Source of the DNA: GCA-2715965 sp047608975
Lineage (GTDB): Bacteria > Verrucomicrobiota > Verrucomicrobiia > Limisphaerales > JAYPXF01
Assembly (NCBI GenBank): GCA_047608975.1
Contig: JBLFYM010000096.1
Coordinates: 1-21,713 of the forward strand
Direction of reading: 5' to 3'
DNA length: 21,713 nt
The notes beneath the pieces were generated by a model. The model worked only from the letters and a program-made list of their open reading frames with translations, searched no databases and was not told the origin of the DNA. Both the position numbers and the translations under genes were made by a program. The stretch's first letter is position 1, and every line of letters starts with the position of its first letter. Positions 5,272-13,980 of this stretch are shown piece after piece.

Positions 5272-8262
5272 ATGTTAAAGTTTAACGCCAAGACGAAGGT
5301 CAGCCCCCAGAGAAGAGCCGCCGAAGAGTTGCTCGCGCAACTCAAACCTACGCTGGAGATGGAGGCGGGGCGGGGCAGCATCACCGTCAATCACTACCTG
5401 ACCTGCCGAAACTCGCCGAACGAGGAAGATCTTTACCCCTACACCACACCTGGCACGGGTTTTTACACGATCGAAAACGTCGTGGCCACCGGGGGCATGG
5501 GCGCCATTCTCCGGGCGTTCGACAACAACCTGCAGCGGACGGTTGCGCTGAAGGTCATGCTCAACAGCGCGGACGCTGGCGAGGCTGCGATTTACAGTTT
5601 TGTCGCCGAAGCCCAGATCACCGGACAGTTGGAACATCCGAACATTGTTCCGCTTCACGATATTGGTGTGTCGGCCGATGGGACGATCTACTACACGATG
5701 AAGCTGATCTCCGGACGCACCCTCCGGGAGATCCTCAAGGAGATCCGTGATGGCGTGGAAGAAACGATCGAACGCTTTTCAATCGGCCGCCTGCTGACCG
5801 TTTTCCAAAAGCTCTGTGACGGAATCGCGTATGCGCACTCCCAGAACGTCATCCATCGCGATCTCAAACCGGACAACGTGATGGTCGGCGAATTTGGTGA
5901 AGTGCTCATTCTGGACTGGGGACTTGCAAAGGTGCTCAGCGCCGAAGGGGATGCCCACGAAGCCGCCACCGAAGGCGATGAGTTCGACGCCGAACTGCCA
6001 GACGGTGAAACCTTCGGCACCCTCGCCGGTCAGGTTAAGGGCACACCGAACTACATGGCCCCGGAACAGGCAGAAGGTCGCGTGGAGGATATTGACAACC
6101 GGACGGACGTCTACGCACTGGGCGGCATCATGTATGCGATTCTGACGCTTCATCCTCCGATCACCGGTTCCAATCTCGACGAGATTTTGACCAAGGTGAC
6201 CAGCAGTCAGATCACACCGCCATTGAACTACAACAATGCCGAGGTTCAAAACCCGACCGGACTCCCGGCACCGCACTGTCCGGAAGGCAAAATTCCCACT
6301 GCCCTGTCAGCGGTTTCAATGAAGTGCATGGCCTACGATTCCGACGACCGGTATATGTATGTCGAATCGCTGCAGGGAGACATCGCCGCGTACCAGGGTG
6401 GGTATGCAACGGCTGCGGAAGACGCCGGCCTCTTTACGCAGCTGAAACTTCTGATTCAGCGCAACAAGAAGGAAGTCTTTTTCATCTTCCTGATCATCGG
6501 CGCAATCATCGCCACCGGCGCAAGTTTCATGGCCAAGGTCACGCACAGCAATAATCAGGCACAAAAGCAGAAGGAGAAAGCGCTCGCCAAGATCGAGGAA
6601 CTGAAAGAATCCGCTCCCGCGTTCCTGGCGGCCGCCGAAGGACATATCTACAACCGGGAGTTTTCCAATGCCCTGAATCGCATCAACTATGCGATCGATC
6701 TGGATTCTGAGATTGCCCAGTTTCACAACATTCGTGGCGATATCTATCTCACCACCTTGGAAATCAGCGCCGCGATTACCAATTATGCGCAGGCTCTGGA
6801 TCTGGATCCCGCCCACAAGGAAGCCAAAGCAAACCGTGAAATTTGCAACTCGGTTCGAACTTCACTCAAAGAAGGCGCCGCAGAAAATACCGACCTCTTT
6901 CGCGCCGCGCTTCGCAATCTGAATACCTACCTGATTCGCGAAGGAAGGAACTCGGAGGCGTTCCACATTTCGAAAATGCTCGTCGCATCAGATGATCGGC
7001 TGCTCGATGGCTACAATAAACGCATCTGGCGTACCGGCCTACCCGAGACCCTGGTGCGCAATTCAAGCCGCGAGTTTTTCCTGAACCTCGACGGACTGAC
7101 CAACGCATCCATTGACGGCATCAGAGGCATTCCGCTCACCGAGCTGAGCCTGGTCGGAGCCGCAGAGATTTCTGACATCTCGGCCGTCGATCAGATGCCT
7201 CTGAAAAAGATTATTTTGCGAGATACCCCGGTGAGCGACCTCACGCCGATCCGAAGTCTCAAAGACATTCAGCACATTGATCTTTCAGGCTGCAAAGAAC
7301 TGGCCGACCTGGGCCCAATTCAAGGGATGACCAATATCACGTGGCTCGATATCAGCGGAACGGGCGTTGAGTCCCTCGAACCTCTGGTGGGAATGAATCT
7401 GACCCACCTCGACATTTCCGGGACGTCCATCAAAGATCTGAAATGGTTGGAGGCCATGGACAACTTGACCTATTTCAAAGCGGATGAATGCACGCGGGTG
7501 AGCAGCATCGCCGCCCTGAAAAACGGTCGGCTCGAGACGTTCTCTGCCAGCGGCTCGCGCATCCGCTCTATTGCAGCGCTCAAGGGAGAAAATCACACTC
7601 TGAGAGAATCCGTCGGTCTGGCCCGGACATTTGTCCGCGATCTTTCACCGCTCGCAGGTAAGCAGATAGTGAAGATGGATCTGTTCAAGGGGCGTATGGA
7701 GGACATTTCAGCCTTGGCGGGCATGCCTCTGGAGTGGCTGGACCTTCGTGAGATGCCCATCTCAAACATCGATGTGTTGCAGGGAATGCCCTTCGATGTG
7801 CTGCGACTGGCCAACACCAAGATCACCAACATCGACCCAATCCGCGGTGCACCATTGCGGGAGGAGTTGGATCTCACCAACACCAAGATTACGGACATCA
7901 CTGCCTTGGCCGCGTCAGAACTGCAGAATGTGAGTCTGGCCAAGACGTCGATCCTAAGCCTTAAACCGCTTTCAGGTCTCCCGCTGCACTCGGTGCGACT
8001 GGACGGGTTGACGACCAAGCCCGATTTGAATCCGCTCTGGGATTGCAAGGAAACATTGGTAAACCTCTCCATCCCCTTCCCTTCACTCACGGTCATCAAA
8101 CTCCGGCGGCTACCGGTCATCAAGCGCCTTACCTACACCGTTCGTTTCAAGGAAAGCGAGGACGTGGGTTACAAGCAGGATGTCATTGACTGGAGTGGGG
8201 TTGATACACCTGAACGGTTTTGGAAAGACTTCGCGCGGCGGTTCCCCAACATCGACCGATAA
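5272..8262 (+). CDS. Transmembrane Ser/Thr protein kinase with TPR and leucine-rich repeats
   Basis: The 996-residue protein has a leader of about 60 residues, then a kinase domain (about 62-375): GGMGAILRAFD loop, Lys94 in VALK, HRDLKPDN (Asp197), DWG at 215-217 in place of DFG, and GTPNYMAPEQ. An acidic insert of about 25 residues (EGDAHEAATEGDEFDAE) sits between DWG and GTPNYMAPEQ. One membrane helix lies at about 402-423. The outer part has a short coiled, Lys/Glu-rich stretch, two TPR-like helical pairs (about 448-526, with ALNRINYAIDLDSE and AAITNYAQALDLDP), and an array of internalin-like LRRs (about 605-925, with repeats such as LTNTKITDIT). The kinase should be catalytically competent, as DWG is a common variant in this group. 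The LRR array suggests it binds a protein or envelope ligand. The ATG at 5272 fits the ORF; no strong ribosome site is visible. Confidence 0.9.
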   Translation: MLKFNAKTKVSPQRRAAEELLAQLKPTLEMEAGRGSITVNHYLTCRNSPNEEDLYPYTTPGTGFYTIENVVATGGMGAILRAFDNNLQRTVALKVMLNSADAGEAAIYSFVAEAQITGQLEHPNIVPLHDIGVSADGTIYYTMKLISGRTLREILKEIRDGVEETIERFSIGRLLTVFQKLCDGIAYAHSQNVIHRDLKPDNVMVGEFGEVLILDWGLAKVLSAEGDAHEAATEGDEFDAELPDGETFGTLAGQVKGTPNYMAPEQAEGRVEDIDNRTDVYALGGIMYAILTLHPPITGSNLDEILTKVTSSQITPPLNYNNAEVQNPTGLPAPHCPEGKIPTALSAVSMKCMAYDSDDRYMYVESLQGDIAAYQGGYATAAEDAGLFTQLKLLIQRNKKEVFFIFLIIGAIIATGASFMAKVTHSNNQAQKQKEKALAKIEELKESAPAFLAAAEGHIYNREFSNALNRINYAIDLDSEIAQFHNIRGDIYLTTLEISAAITNYAQALDLDPAHKEAKANREICNSVRTSLKEGAAENTDLFRAALRNLNTYLIREGRNSEAFHISKMLVASDDRLLDGYNKRIWRTGLPETLVRNSSREFFLNLDGLTNASIDGIRGIPLTELSLVGAAEISDISAVDQMPLKKIILRDTPVSDLTPIRSLKDIQHIDLSGCKELADLGPIQGMTNITWLDISGTGVESLEPLVGMNLTHLDISGTSIKDLKWLEAMDNLTYFKADECTRVSSIAALKNGRLETFSASGSRIRSIAALKGENHTLRESVGLARTFVRDLSPLAGKQIVKMDLFKGRMEDISALAGMPLEWLDLREMPISNIDVLQGMPFDVLRLANTKITNIDPIRGAPLREELDLTNTKITDITALAASELQNVSLAKTSILSLKPLSGLPLHSVRLDGLTTKPDLNPLWDCKETLVNLSIPFPSLTVIKLRRLPVIKRLTYTVRFKESEDVGYKQDVIDWSGVDTPERFWKDFARRFPNIDR

Positions 8263-8422
8263 TCCTTTCAGTTCTTTCGTGGGGATAGGTCTGTCAGCGA
8301 ACTGCCCCCCCCAACCGGTTAACCAACCGCCAACGCCCGGCGGTCGTGGAAAAGTAATACACTACGCTCCCAGACTAATCACCGCAGGTAACTCTGACGG
8401 GCTGGTGAGCCCCTCGGTGCTG

Positions 8423-9292
8423 CTATTGCCCCGGCTTTGGGTAGGCCGAGAAAAAGCTATGCTCTCCCTGAAAGCCCTTCAGTGAGTGAGCGCCCTCGGG
8501 AAAGATTTCCGTAAACTCCTGCATGTGAGTTGCGGCGGGTTCGCTGAAGAGACAGAACTGCTGCAATGATCCACAGAGTTTCTCCATCCGGAATGCGAAG
8601 TTCACCTCCGGTCCGATCAGATTGTCTTCCCCTGCCGCCACTGCGCTGTCCACGCGGACCTGCCCGAAGTGGACTACCACCCGAAACTGCATATCGAGTC
8701 CGTTCTGCAGTACCCGGAGATCAGCGATAGCACCGGCGATGGTTTCAGCCGGGGTGACATCGAGCGGCCAATAAGCGAGGTAACCGTCACCAAGGTATTT
8801 ATTGATGACGCCCTTGTGACGTTCGACGATCTGTTTGCAGGCGAGCAGCCATTTGCCGACCAGTTGCGCCATCTCATCCTGGTCCATGCTCTGACTGAGC
8901 TTGGTGAAGGCAACGATATCCGCGACCAACAACCAGCACTCTCCGGACTTGGCCGTATTGCTCGCGACGATGGTTGCCATCGCCTCTTCGTCTTCAAAGT
9001 CTTCCGCCGCCTCGGTCTGGCGGTAAGTGAGCGTCGTCGTGGAAATCTGGATGGTGTCAGTGTCTTTCAACTGCATCGGCATGCGCACCCGGGTTCCATT
9101 GAGAATCGATCCATTCCGGCTACCCAAATCAACGAGGTAGTAGACGCCTTCACCCTGCGCGTGAATCAACGCGTGTCGCCGTGACACCTCTTTGTCGTTG
9201 ATGGCAAGGGTGTTCTCCGGAAGTCGACCAACCGAACAGTTCCCTACCAATGGAAAGTGTTGTCCCTCTTCGGTTTCCAGCCAATGTTCCAT
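8423..9292 (-). CDS. FHA domain-class III adenylate/guanylate cyclase fusion
   Basis: From ATG 9292 the protein is 289 residues; an in-frame TTG two codons earlier is the alternative start. Residues 1-92 form an FHA domain with the phosphothreonine-binding signature (GR at 22-23, SRRH at 37-40, DLGSRNGSILNG at 55-66). An acidic linker (about 94-104) leads to a class III nucleotide cyclase domain (about 118-285). It keeps both metal-binding aspartates (Asp125 in VADIVAFT, Asp169 in KYLGDG), Lys165 at the purine-recognition position, and the transition-state Asn231 and Arg235 in EVNFAFRM. It should therefore be active, most likely making cAMP from the Lys, but the second purine-specifying residue is not certain. 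There is no signal peptide or membrane helix, so it is cytoplasmic. It converges on the two-kinase block 160 bases away, and an FHA reader next to Ser/Thr kinases suggests phospho-dependent control. Confidence 0.9.
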   Translation of the reverse strand: MEHWLETEEGQHFPLVGNCSVGRLPENTLAINDKEVSRRHALIHAQGEGVYYLVDLGSRNGSILNGTRVRMPMQLKDTDTIQISTTTLTYRQTEAAEDFEDEEAMATIVASNTAKSGECWLLVADIVAFTKLSQSMDQDEMAQLVGKWLLACKQIVERHKGVINKYLGDGYLAYWPLDVTPAETIAGAIADLRVLQNGLDMQFRVVVHFGQVRVDSAVAAGEDNLIGPEVNFAFRMEKLCGSLQQFCLFSEPAATHMQEFTEIFPEGAHSLKGFQGEHSFFSAYPKPGQ

Positions 9293-9573
9293 GCGCAATT
9301 CTCAGATTGATCTGTCAGTGTCTGTATTCGAAATGTTTAAACCAATGTTACTGCGCTTTTTTTGCGCACCTTCAAGTGATTACCAAACCGGGGCGACACC
9401 GTAGAGGGGCCTTTTTTGGAAATCCAGCATAAACATGACTTGTTCGACGACTTGCTCAATCGACTCCCCCACGCGGAACCTCACATCCCCCGTCAGAAGT
9501 AGCCTCCACCGCTTCCTGTGAGTAACTGCCCGTTGACGGAGTGTCATGAAATCGGGTTCATTCACCGCCTAGC

Positions 9574-11130
9574 ATGTCCAAAATTGAGCGCGCATTACTT
9601 TCCGTTTCCGACAAGACGGGGCTCGTCCCCTTCGCCCAAACCCTCGCCGACGCCGGGATCGAACTCCTTTCCACCGGAGGTACCGCCCGGGTTCTTCGCG
9701 AGGCGGGTCTGACCGTCAAAGACATCAGTGAGCACACCGGTTTCCCGGAAATGCTGGATGGCCGGGTGAAGACCCTTCATCCGCTGGTTCACGGTGGACT
9801 CCTCTATATCCGAGGTAACAAAGAGCATGAAGCCGCTGTCGCAGAACATCAGGTCTCCCCGATCGATCTGGTGGTGGTGAACCTGTATCCATTCGAAGAA
9901 ACTGTAGCCAAACCAAATGTCACGCTGATCGACGCGATCGAAAACATCGACATCGGTGGCCCATCGATGCTCCGCAGCGCCGCCAAGAATCACGCGAGTG
10001 TCACCGTCATCGTTGACCGTGCCGACTACGAGGACGTTGCCTCCCAGATCAAAACGGACGGGGACACCGATCTTGGCACCCGTCGCCGTCTTGCTGCGAA
10101 GGTCTACGCCCGGACGGCCCGGTACGACGCCGCCATCGCGGAACATCTCGCCGAGCAATTCAAGGTCGTCGCGGATCCGTCTGGCCCGCCCCCTGAACTC
10201 TTCATCAGGTCAAAAAAATCCCAGACCCTACGTTATGGCGAAAACCCCCACCAATCCGCCGCTCTTTACGGACGCTTCGAAGACTACTACCGCCAACTGC
10301 ACGGCAAGGCACTTTCCTACAACAACATTCTCGACCTGACCGCAGCGGCAAACCTGATCTCCGAATTCGAAGGTGAGCCCCCCACCCTTGCCATCTTGAA
10401 ACACACCAATCCGTGCGGAGTCGGTCAGGGCACTGATCTCGCAGGCGCATGGGAGAAGGCATTTGCGACTGACAAGCAGGCGCCCTTCGGTGGAATCATA
10501 GCCGTAAACCAACCGCTGGATGCGAAGTGCGCCGAAAACATTCGCGAGATCTTCAGTGAAGTGATCGTCGCTCCCGGATTCACTCCCGAGGCGCTCGAAG
10601 TTCTGCAGACCAAGAAGAACCTGCGCCTCATCGAACTTCTTCAGAACCCGCAGACCGCCGCGCCATGGGATCTGCGGGCCGTTGGTGCGGAATCCTTTCT
10701 CTGGCAGGAACGGGATGTGAAGTCCACCACCGCGGACGATCTGAAGCAGGCAACCAAACGAGCCCCATCCGATTCGGAACAGCGCGCCATGCTGTTTGGA
10801 TGGAAGATCGTCAAACATCTCAAGAGCAACGCCATCGTGTACGTCAGCGAAGATCGCACGCTTGGAATCGGAGCGGGCCAGATGAGCCGTATCGATTCCA
10901 GTCGCATTGCCGTCTGGAAAGCGGGCGAGGCGGGCCTCTCGCTCAAGGGTAGCGTGGTCTGTAGTGACGCCTTCTTCCCGTTTGCTGATGGCTTGATCGC
11001 GGCGGCGGAGGCCGGGACAACTGCCGCCATCCAACCCGGTGGCTCCGTGCGCGATGAAGAGGTCATTGCCGCTGCGGACGAGCGCGACGTCGCCATGATG
11101 TTCACGGGTGCCCGCCATTTTCGCCATTGA
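9574..11130 (+). CDS. purH: Bifunctional AICAR transformylase / IMP cyclohydrolase
   Basis: The 518-residue protein has the normal length and the full PurH layout. The N-terminal MGS-like IMP cyclohydrolase domain (about 1-145) includes ALLSVSDKTGLVPFAQTL, LLSTGGTARVL and GRVKTLHPLVHGGLL. The transformylase domain (about 150-518) includes LRYGENPHQSAALY, the catalytic Lys276-His277 in LKHTNPCGVG, AFGG-type APFGGIIAVN, and the C-terminal FPFADGLIAAAEAGTTAAIQ and GSVRDEEVIAAADE. It catalyses the last two steps of purine synthesis, AICAR to FAICAR to IMP, in the cytoplasm. It appears to be transcribed alone. The ATG at 9574 begins the conserved MSKIERALLSVSDKTG and has no clear Shine-Dalgarno sequence. 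Confidence 0.97.
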   Translation: MSKIERALLSVSDKTGLVPFAQTLADAGIELLSTGGTARVLREAGLTVKDISEHTGFPEMLDGRVKTLHPLVHGGLLYIRGNKEHEAAVAEHQVSPIDLVVVNLYPFEETVAKPNVTLIDAIENIDIGGPSMLRSAAKNHASVTVIVDRADYEDVASQIKTDGDTDLGTRRRLAAKVYARTARYDAAIAEHLAEQFKVVADPSGPPPELFIRSKKSQTLRYGENPHQSAALYGRFEDYYRQLHGKALSYNNILDLTAAANLISEFEGEPPTLAILKHTNPCGVGQGTDLAGAWEKAFATDKQAPFGGIIAVNQPLDAKCAENIREIFSEVIVAPGFTPEALEVLQTKKNLRLIELLQNPQTAAPWDLRAVGAESFLWQERDVKSTTADDLKQATKRAPSDSEQRAMLFGWKIVKHLKSNAIVYVSEDRTLGIGAGQMSRIDSSRIAVWKAGEAGLSLKGSVVCSDAFFPFADGLIAAAEAGTTAAIQPGGSVRDEEVIAAADERDVAMMFTGARHFRH

Positions 11131-11205
11131 GCCCCGATCGGCGAGCGCCCAGGTAAATAGGCTTTTGACGGCAACGGTCGGAATGCCTTAATAAAGACTT
11201 ACACC

Positions 11206-12162
11206 ATGAAACAAACTACGTTGATTCTTTCGCTCATCGTCGCACTCACCTGCTCCGTATCAGCCGCCGACAAGAAGAAACAGGAAAAGAAGCCGGTCGC
11301 TGGAAAGAAGGCCACCCCAACTGCTGCCAAGCCCAAGCCAGCCGCCAAGAAACCAGCCGCCAAGAAGCCGGCGGCGAAAAAGCCAACACCTAAGCCCGCG
11401 CCCAAGTCCGTCTTTCCGGATAAGAACCTCGAACAGGCCGTGCGGGCACAGGTGTTTGCCAAACGCCATACCAAGGATCCCTTGACGGCTGCCGACATCG
11501 CGCAGGTCGCGGTCGTCCGGGGCAACAAAATGGGAATCAAAAGCCTCGCCGGACTGGAACATTGCCGCGCGCTGGCATCACTCGATCTTGCGGAAAACGA
11601 GATCGTCGACCTGAGCCCGATCAAAGGTCTGCCCCGGCTGCAGCAACTCATCCTGCACCACAACAAGGTCCGCAGCGTTGCTCCCCTCGCCGACAACCGC
11701 GCGTTGCAGTACATCGACCTGAACCAGAATGACGTCACCGACCTCAAGCCACTCGGGATGCTGACGAACATGTCCGTCCTGTATCTCAGCGACAACAGCG
11801 TCAATGACATCAGCCCGATCCTCAAACTGCCGCGCCTTCACTCCATCTACCTGAACAACAATGGACTGGTCTCGTTGTCGGGTATCAATCAGCTGAAGTG
11901 GCTCAGTTCCCTCTCCGCATCCGGCAATAAACTCAAAGATCTGCACGACCTGACCGGCTTGGAGAACCTCAGCTTTCTATTCCTCGAAGGCAACCAGATC
12001 GCGGATATCAACCCGCTCCTTAAAATGCTGAAGGGTGATTACGAGGGGAAGCAACGGTTCAGCCCCTTCATCCGCATCTACCTCGACGGGAATCCGCTGA
12101 ACGGCAAGGCGAAGGCCGGGATGAAGAGCTTTACGAAGAAGTATCACACCCGGTTCAAGTAG
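11206..12162 (+). CDS. Secreted Lys/Ala/Pro-rich leucine-rich-repeat protein
   Basis: The 318-residue product starts with a clear signal peptide (MKQTTLILSLIVALTCSVSA, cleavage near 20-21). A low-complexity basic stretch follows (about 22-67) with near-perfect KKPAA repeats (three copies around 47-60), then an internalin-type cap (VFPDKNLEQAVRAQVFAK, about 69-85) and roughly seven 22-residue LRRs (about 108-275) with the LxxLxLxxNxIxDLxPL pattern. The C-terminus (KSFTKKYHTRFK) is basic. It is probably periplasmic or surface-located; the KAP-rich stretch could bind anionic envelope polymers or act as a spacer. The LRR type is the same as in the kinase at 5272-8262. The gene lies 75 bases after purH with no functional tie visible. 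Confidence 0.85.
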   Translation: MKQTTLILSLIVALTCSVSAADKKKQEKKPVAGKKATPTAAKPKPAAKKPAAKKPAAKKPTPKPAPKSVFPDKNLEQAVRAQVFAKRHTKDPLTAADIAQVAVVRGNKMGIKSLAGLEHCRALASLDLAENEIVDLSPIKGLPRLQQLILHHNKVRSVAPLADNRALQYIDLNQNDVTDLKPLGMLTNMSVLYLSDNSVNDISPILKLPRLHSIYLNNNGLVSLSGINQLKWLSSLSASGNKLKDLHDLTGLENLSFLFLEGNQIADINPLLKMLKGDYEGKQRFSPFIRIYLDGNPLNGKAKAGMKSFTKKYHTRFK

Positions 12163-12165
12163 GCA

Positions 12166-12190
12166 GAACTGCCTCACTCCACCGCAGTTC
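12166..12190. terminator. Inverted repeat between convergent LRR gene and nusB
   Basis: GAACTGC (12166-12172) and GCAGTTC (12184-12190) are exact reverse complements with an 11-base loop, sitting at the junction where the two genes end 11 bases apart. AGGCAG..CTGCCT at 12161-12174 forms a competing inverted repeat. There is no T-run on either side, so terminator function is a guess. Confidence 0.3.
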
Positions 12191-12677
12191 GTGCGGGACG
12201 AAGCAGATCCTGTTTCAGCCGATCCAGAATCCCGTTCACAAATTTCCCACTGTCATCGGTGGAGAACTTTTTCGCGATGTCCACCGCTTCGTTGATTGAG
12301 ACCACCGGGGGGATGTCATCCCGAAAGTGCATCTCATAGACAGCCAGACGCAATATACTACGATCCACGGCCGCGATACGATCCAACGCCCAGTTCTGCG
12401 AATACTTGGTGATCAGGCCATCAATCTCATCCCACTTTTCCAATGCCCCCTTGATCAGGGGCTCCGCGAACATCCGGGTCGCCGTCTCGTCCGGATCCGG
12501 TTCCGGTGCCTCCGCTTCCTCGCCCCAAGTGGACCTGCCTTTTTCCTGATTCTGATAGGCTTTGCGCTGCGAGACCCAAAACGCCTCCAGCATACGATCG
12601 AGCTCCTCCGGTGGATTCACATCACACTGGAAGAGAAACTGAACCGCGCGTTCGCGTGCCTGGCGTCGTATGCCCAT
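12174..12677 (-). CDS. nusB: Transcription antitermination factor NusB
   Basis: From ATG 12677 the product is 167 residues. It opens with the conserved MGIRRQARERAVQFLFQ and closes with the family signature AAVDRSILRLAVYEMHF, SINEAVDIAKKFSTDDSGKF and VNGILDRL. NusB binds boxA RNA with NusE (S10) in rRNA antitermination complexes. An upstream in-frame TTG (12713) would add MVLRAASPQTFL, which is not part of the family, so I prefer the ATG. Compared with the usual length of about 139, there is an insertion of around 25-30 residues (about 37-63), rich in Glu/Pro/Asp, between the first and second helical parts. It is probably the last gene of the minus-strand run from the CcsA-like gene, with a 70-base gap after the hydrolase gene. 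Confidence 0.93.
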   Translation of the reverse strand: MGIRRQARERAVQFLFQCDVNPPEELDRMLEAFWVSQRKAYQNQEKGRSTWGEEAEAPEPDPDETATRMFAEPLIKGALEKWDEIDGLITKYSQNWALDRIAAVDRSILRLAVYEMHFRDDIPPVVSINEAVDIAKKFSTDDSGKFVNGILDRLKQDLLRPARTAVE

Positions 12678-12747
12678 TAGGAAAGTCTGTGGAGATGCCG
12701 CACGTAAAACCAAGCTTCAATTTCTTGGAAGCGCGAACGAGAAACGG

Positions 12748-13974
12748 TCACTCGGATTTTGTTGCCGCGTTTCCTGACTTCTCGAATGAAATCTTGGAAC
12801 CCAGTTTCAGAATCTCCATCGCAAGTTTGTCGAGATAGAAGTCACCTTTCATCGCGTCGCCCGAGCTGGATAGCATAACCACGCCCATCTGATTCTTGCG
12901 ATCGAAGCCGATGAACGCGATGAATCCACCAGTGCCTCCATTGTGCCAGACCAATTGCAGATCGCCCTGGAGCGTCTCCAGCAACTGCCAACCCAACCCC
13001 ATATGTCCGCTCCAGGCTTGACCGTGCAGCTTTTGGCCCTCTTCCAGCACCGGATCGATTTTCGTTTGCTCGGGATTCATGTTCGCCTGCACAAAGGCCA
13101 ACATTTCGTTGAGTGTCGATTTGATCGCCCCTGTCGATTTGAAGGCCTTCCAATCCCAGTTCGGCACCGCGCCCCCATCCGGATTATGGCCTCCAGCCAT
13201 CCGATTGGTCAGTGCGTTGGGGACAATGAAATGGGAATTCGTGAGTCCCAAGGGCACAAAAATCGATTTTGCCACCAATTCTTCGTAGGGTGCCTGCGCC
13301 CGCACTTCCAACAGATACCCCAGCAGCGCAAACCCGAGATTCGAGTATTCCACCTTACTCCCCGGTCTGACCTTGGATTTGTAGGTCGCCAGAAACTCTT
13401 TCAACTTGTCCTCGCCGTATTCGTTGTACGGATTGTCGAATTTCTCCGTCACCATTTCGAAGTTGGCCGGCATTCGCGGCAGTCCTCCCATATGCGTCGC
13501 GAGGTGCTTGATCGTGATCGGTTTGACGGATTCAGAGAGCGCAAGAGTGGCCGGCAAAACGTCTGCCACTGTTTCATCCCACTTCAACTTTCCATCCGCC
13601 ACCATCTGAGCCGCGGTCAAGGCGGTGAACACCTTGGTGATCGAACCAATCTCATAAATCGTTTCCGCATCCGGCGGAGACGAATTGGTCTTCGACAACT
13701 GGCCGAAGAACTTTGTGAATACCTCCCCTTTCTGAATCACGCCAATCGCCAGCGCCGCATGTGGCCGATTCCCCATATACTGCTCACCGAATTTGACGAT
13801 CCGTGCCTTCAGATCACCCGTATCCGTGAGCCGATGATATTGGCTCTTCGTGTAAGCGATGTAAGCGAACACGCAGCAGAACACGACCACCAGAAAGATC
13901 ACCACTCCCAGCATCGTCTTTAGCATCATCGTCACCATTTGGGTGTCCTTCTTCTCTTCCTTCTTGTCTTCCAT
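12748..13974 (-). CDS. Membrane-anchored serine hydrolase, class C beta-lactamase/PBP4-like family
   Basis: The 408-residue protein starts with a short charged cytoplasmic tail (MEDKKEEKKD) and one membrane helix (about 18-41), then a beta-lactamase-related domain (about 50-395). All three active-site motifs are present: SITK at 111-114 (nucleophile Ser111, base Lys114), YSN at 210-212, and HNG at 344-346 in WHNGGTGG. In the family, members act as D-Ala-D-Ala peptidases, esterases or beta-lactamases; the substrate here cannot be read from sequence. With an N-in anchor the domain lies outside the cytoplasmic membrane. It begins 6 bases after hemA and so is co-transcribed with the haem genes. 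A second, degenerate relative lies at 17602-18672. Confidence 0.9.
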   Translation of the reverse strand: MEDKKEEKKDTQMVTMMLKTMLGVVIFLVVVFCCVFAYIAYTKSQYHRLTDTGDLKARIVKFGEQYMGNRPHAALAIGVIQKGEVFTKFFGQLSKTNSSPPDAETIYEIGSITKVFTALTAAQMVADGKLKWDETVADVLPATLALSESVKPITIKHLATHMGGLPRMPANFEMVTEKFDNPYNEYGEDKLKEFLATYKSKVRPGSKVEYSNLGFALLGYLLEVRAQAPYEELVAKSIFVPLGLTNSHFIVPNALTNRMAGGHNPDGGAVPNWDWKAFKSTGAIKSTLNEMLAFVQANMNPEQTKIDPVLEEGQKLHGQAWSGHMGLGWQLLETLQGDLQLVWHNGGTGGFIAFIGFDRKNQMGVVMLSSSGDAMKGDFYLDKLAMEILKLGSKISFEKSGNAATKSE

Positions 13975-13980
13975 CTATTG

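Noticed and set aside
8263..8422. Overlapping palindromes (AACCGGTT, GGTTAACC) and an 8-C run after the second kinase
   Set aside because: They are too short and lack the stem/T-run of a terminator; such 8-base palindromes are common by chance.
9380..9565. A 61-codon minus-strand ORF divergent from purH
   Set aside because: It begins 9 bases from the purH start and fills the space where the purH promoter must lie. It has no recognisable domain, signal or ribosome site. It could be real, but nothing supports it beyond an open frame.
11365..11400. KKPAA coding repeats as a CRISPR or DNA-level repeat
   Set aside because: The repeats are short, in frame, and lie inside a signal-peptide-bearing protein; there are no spacers.
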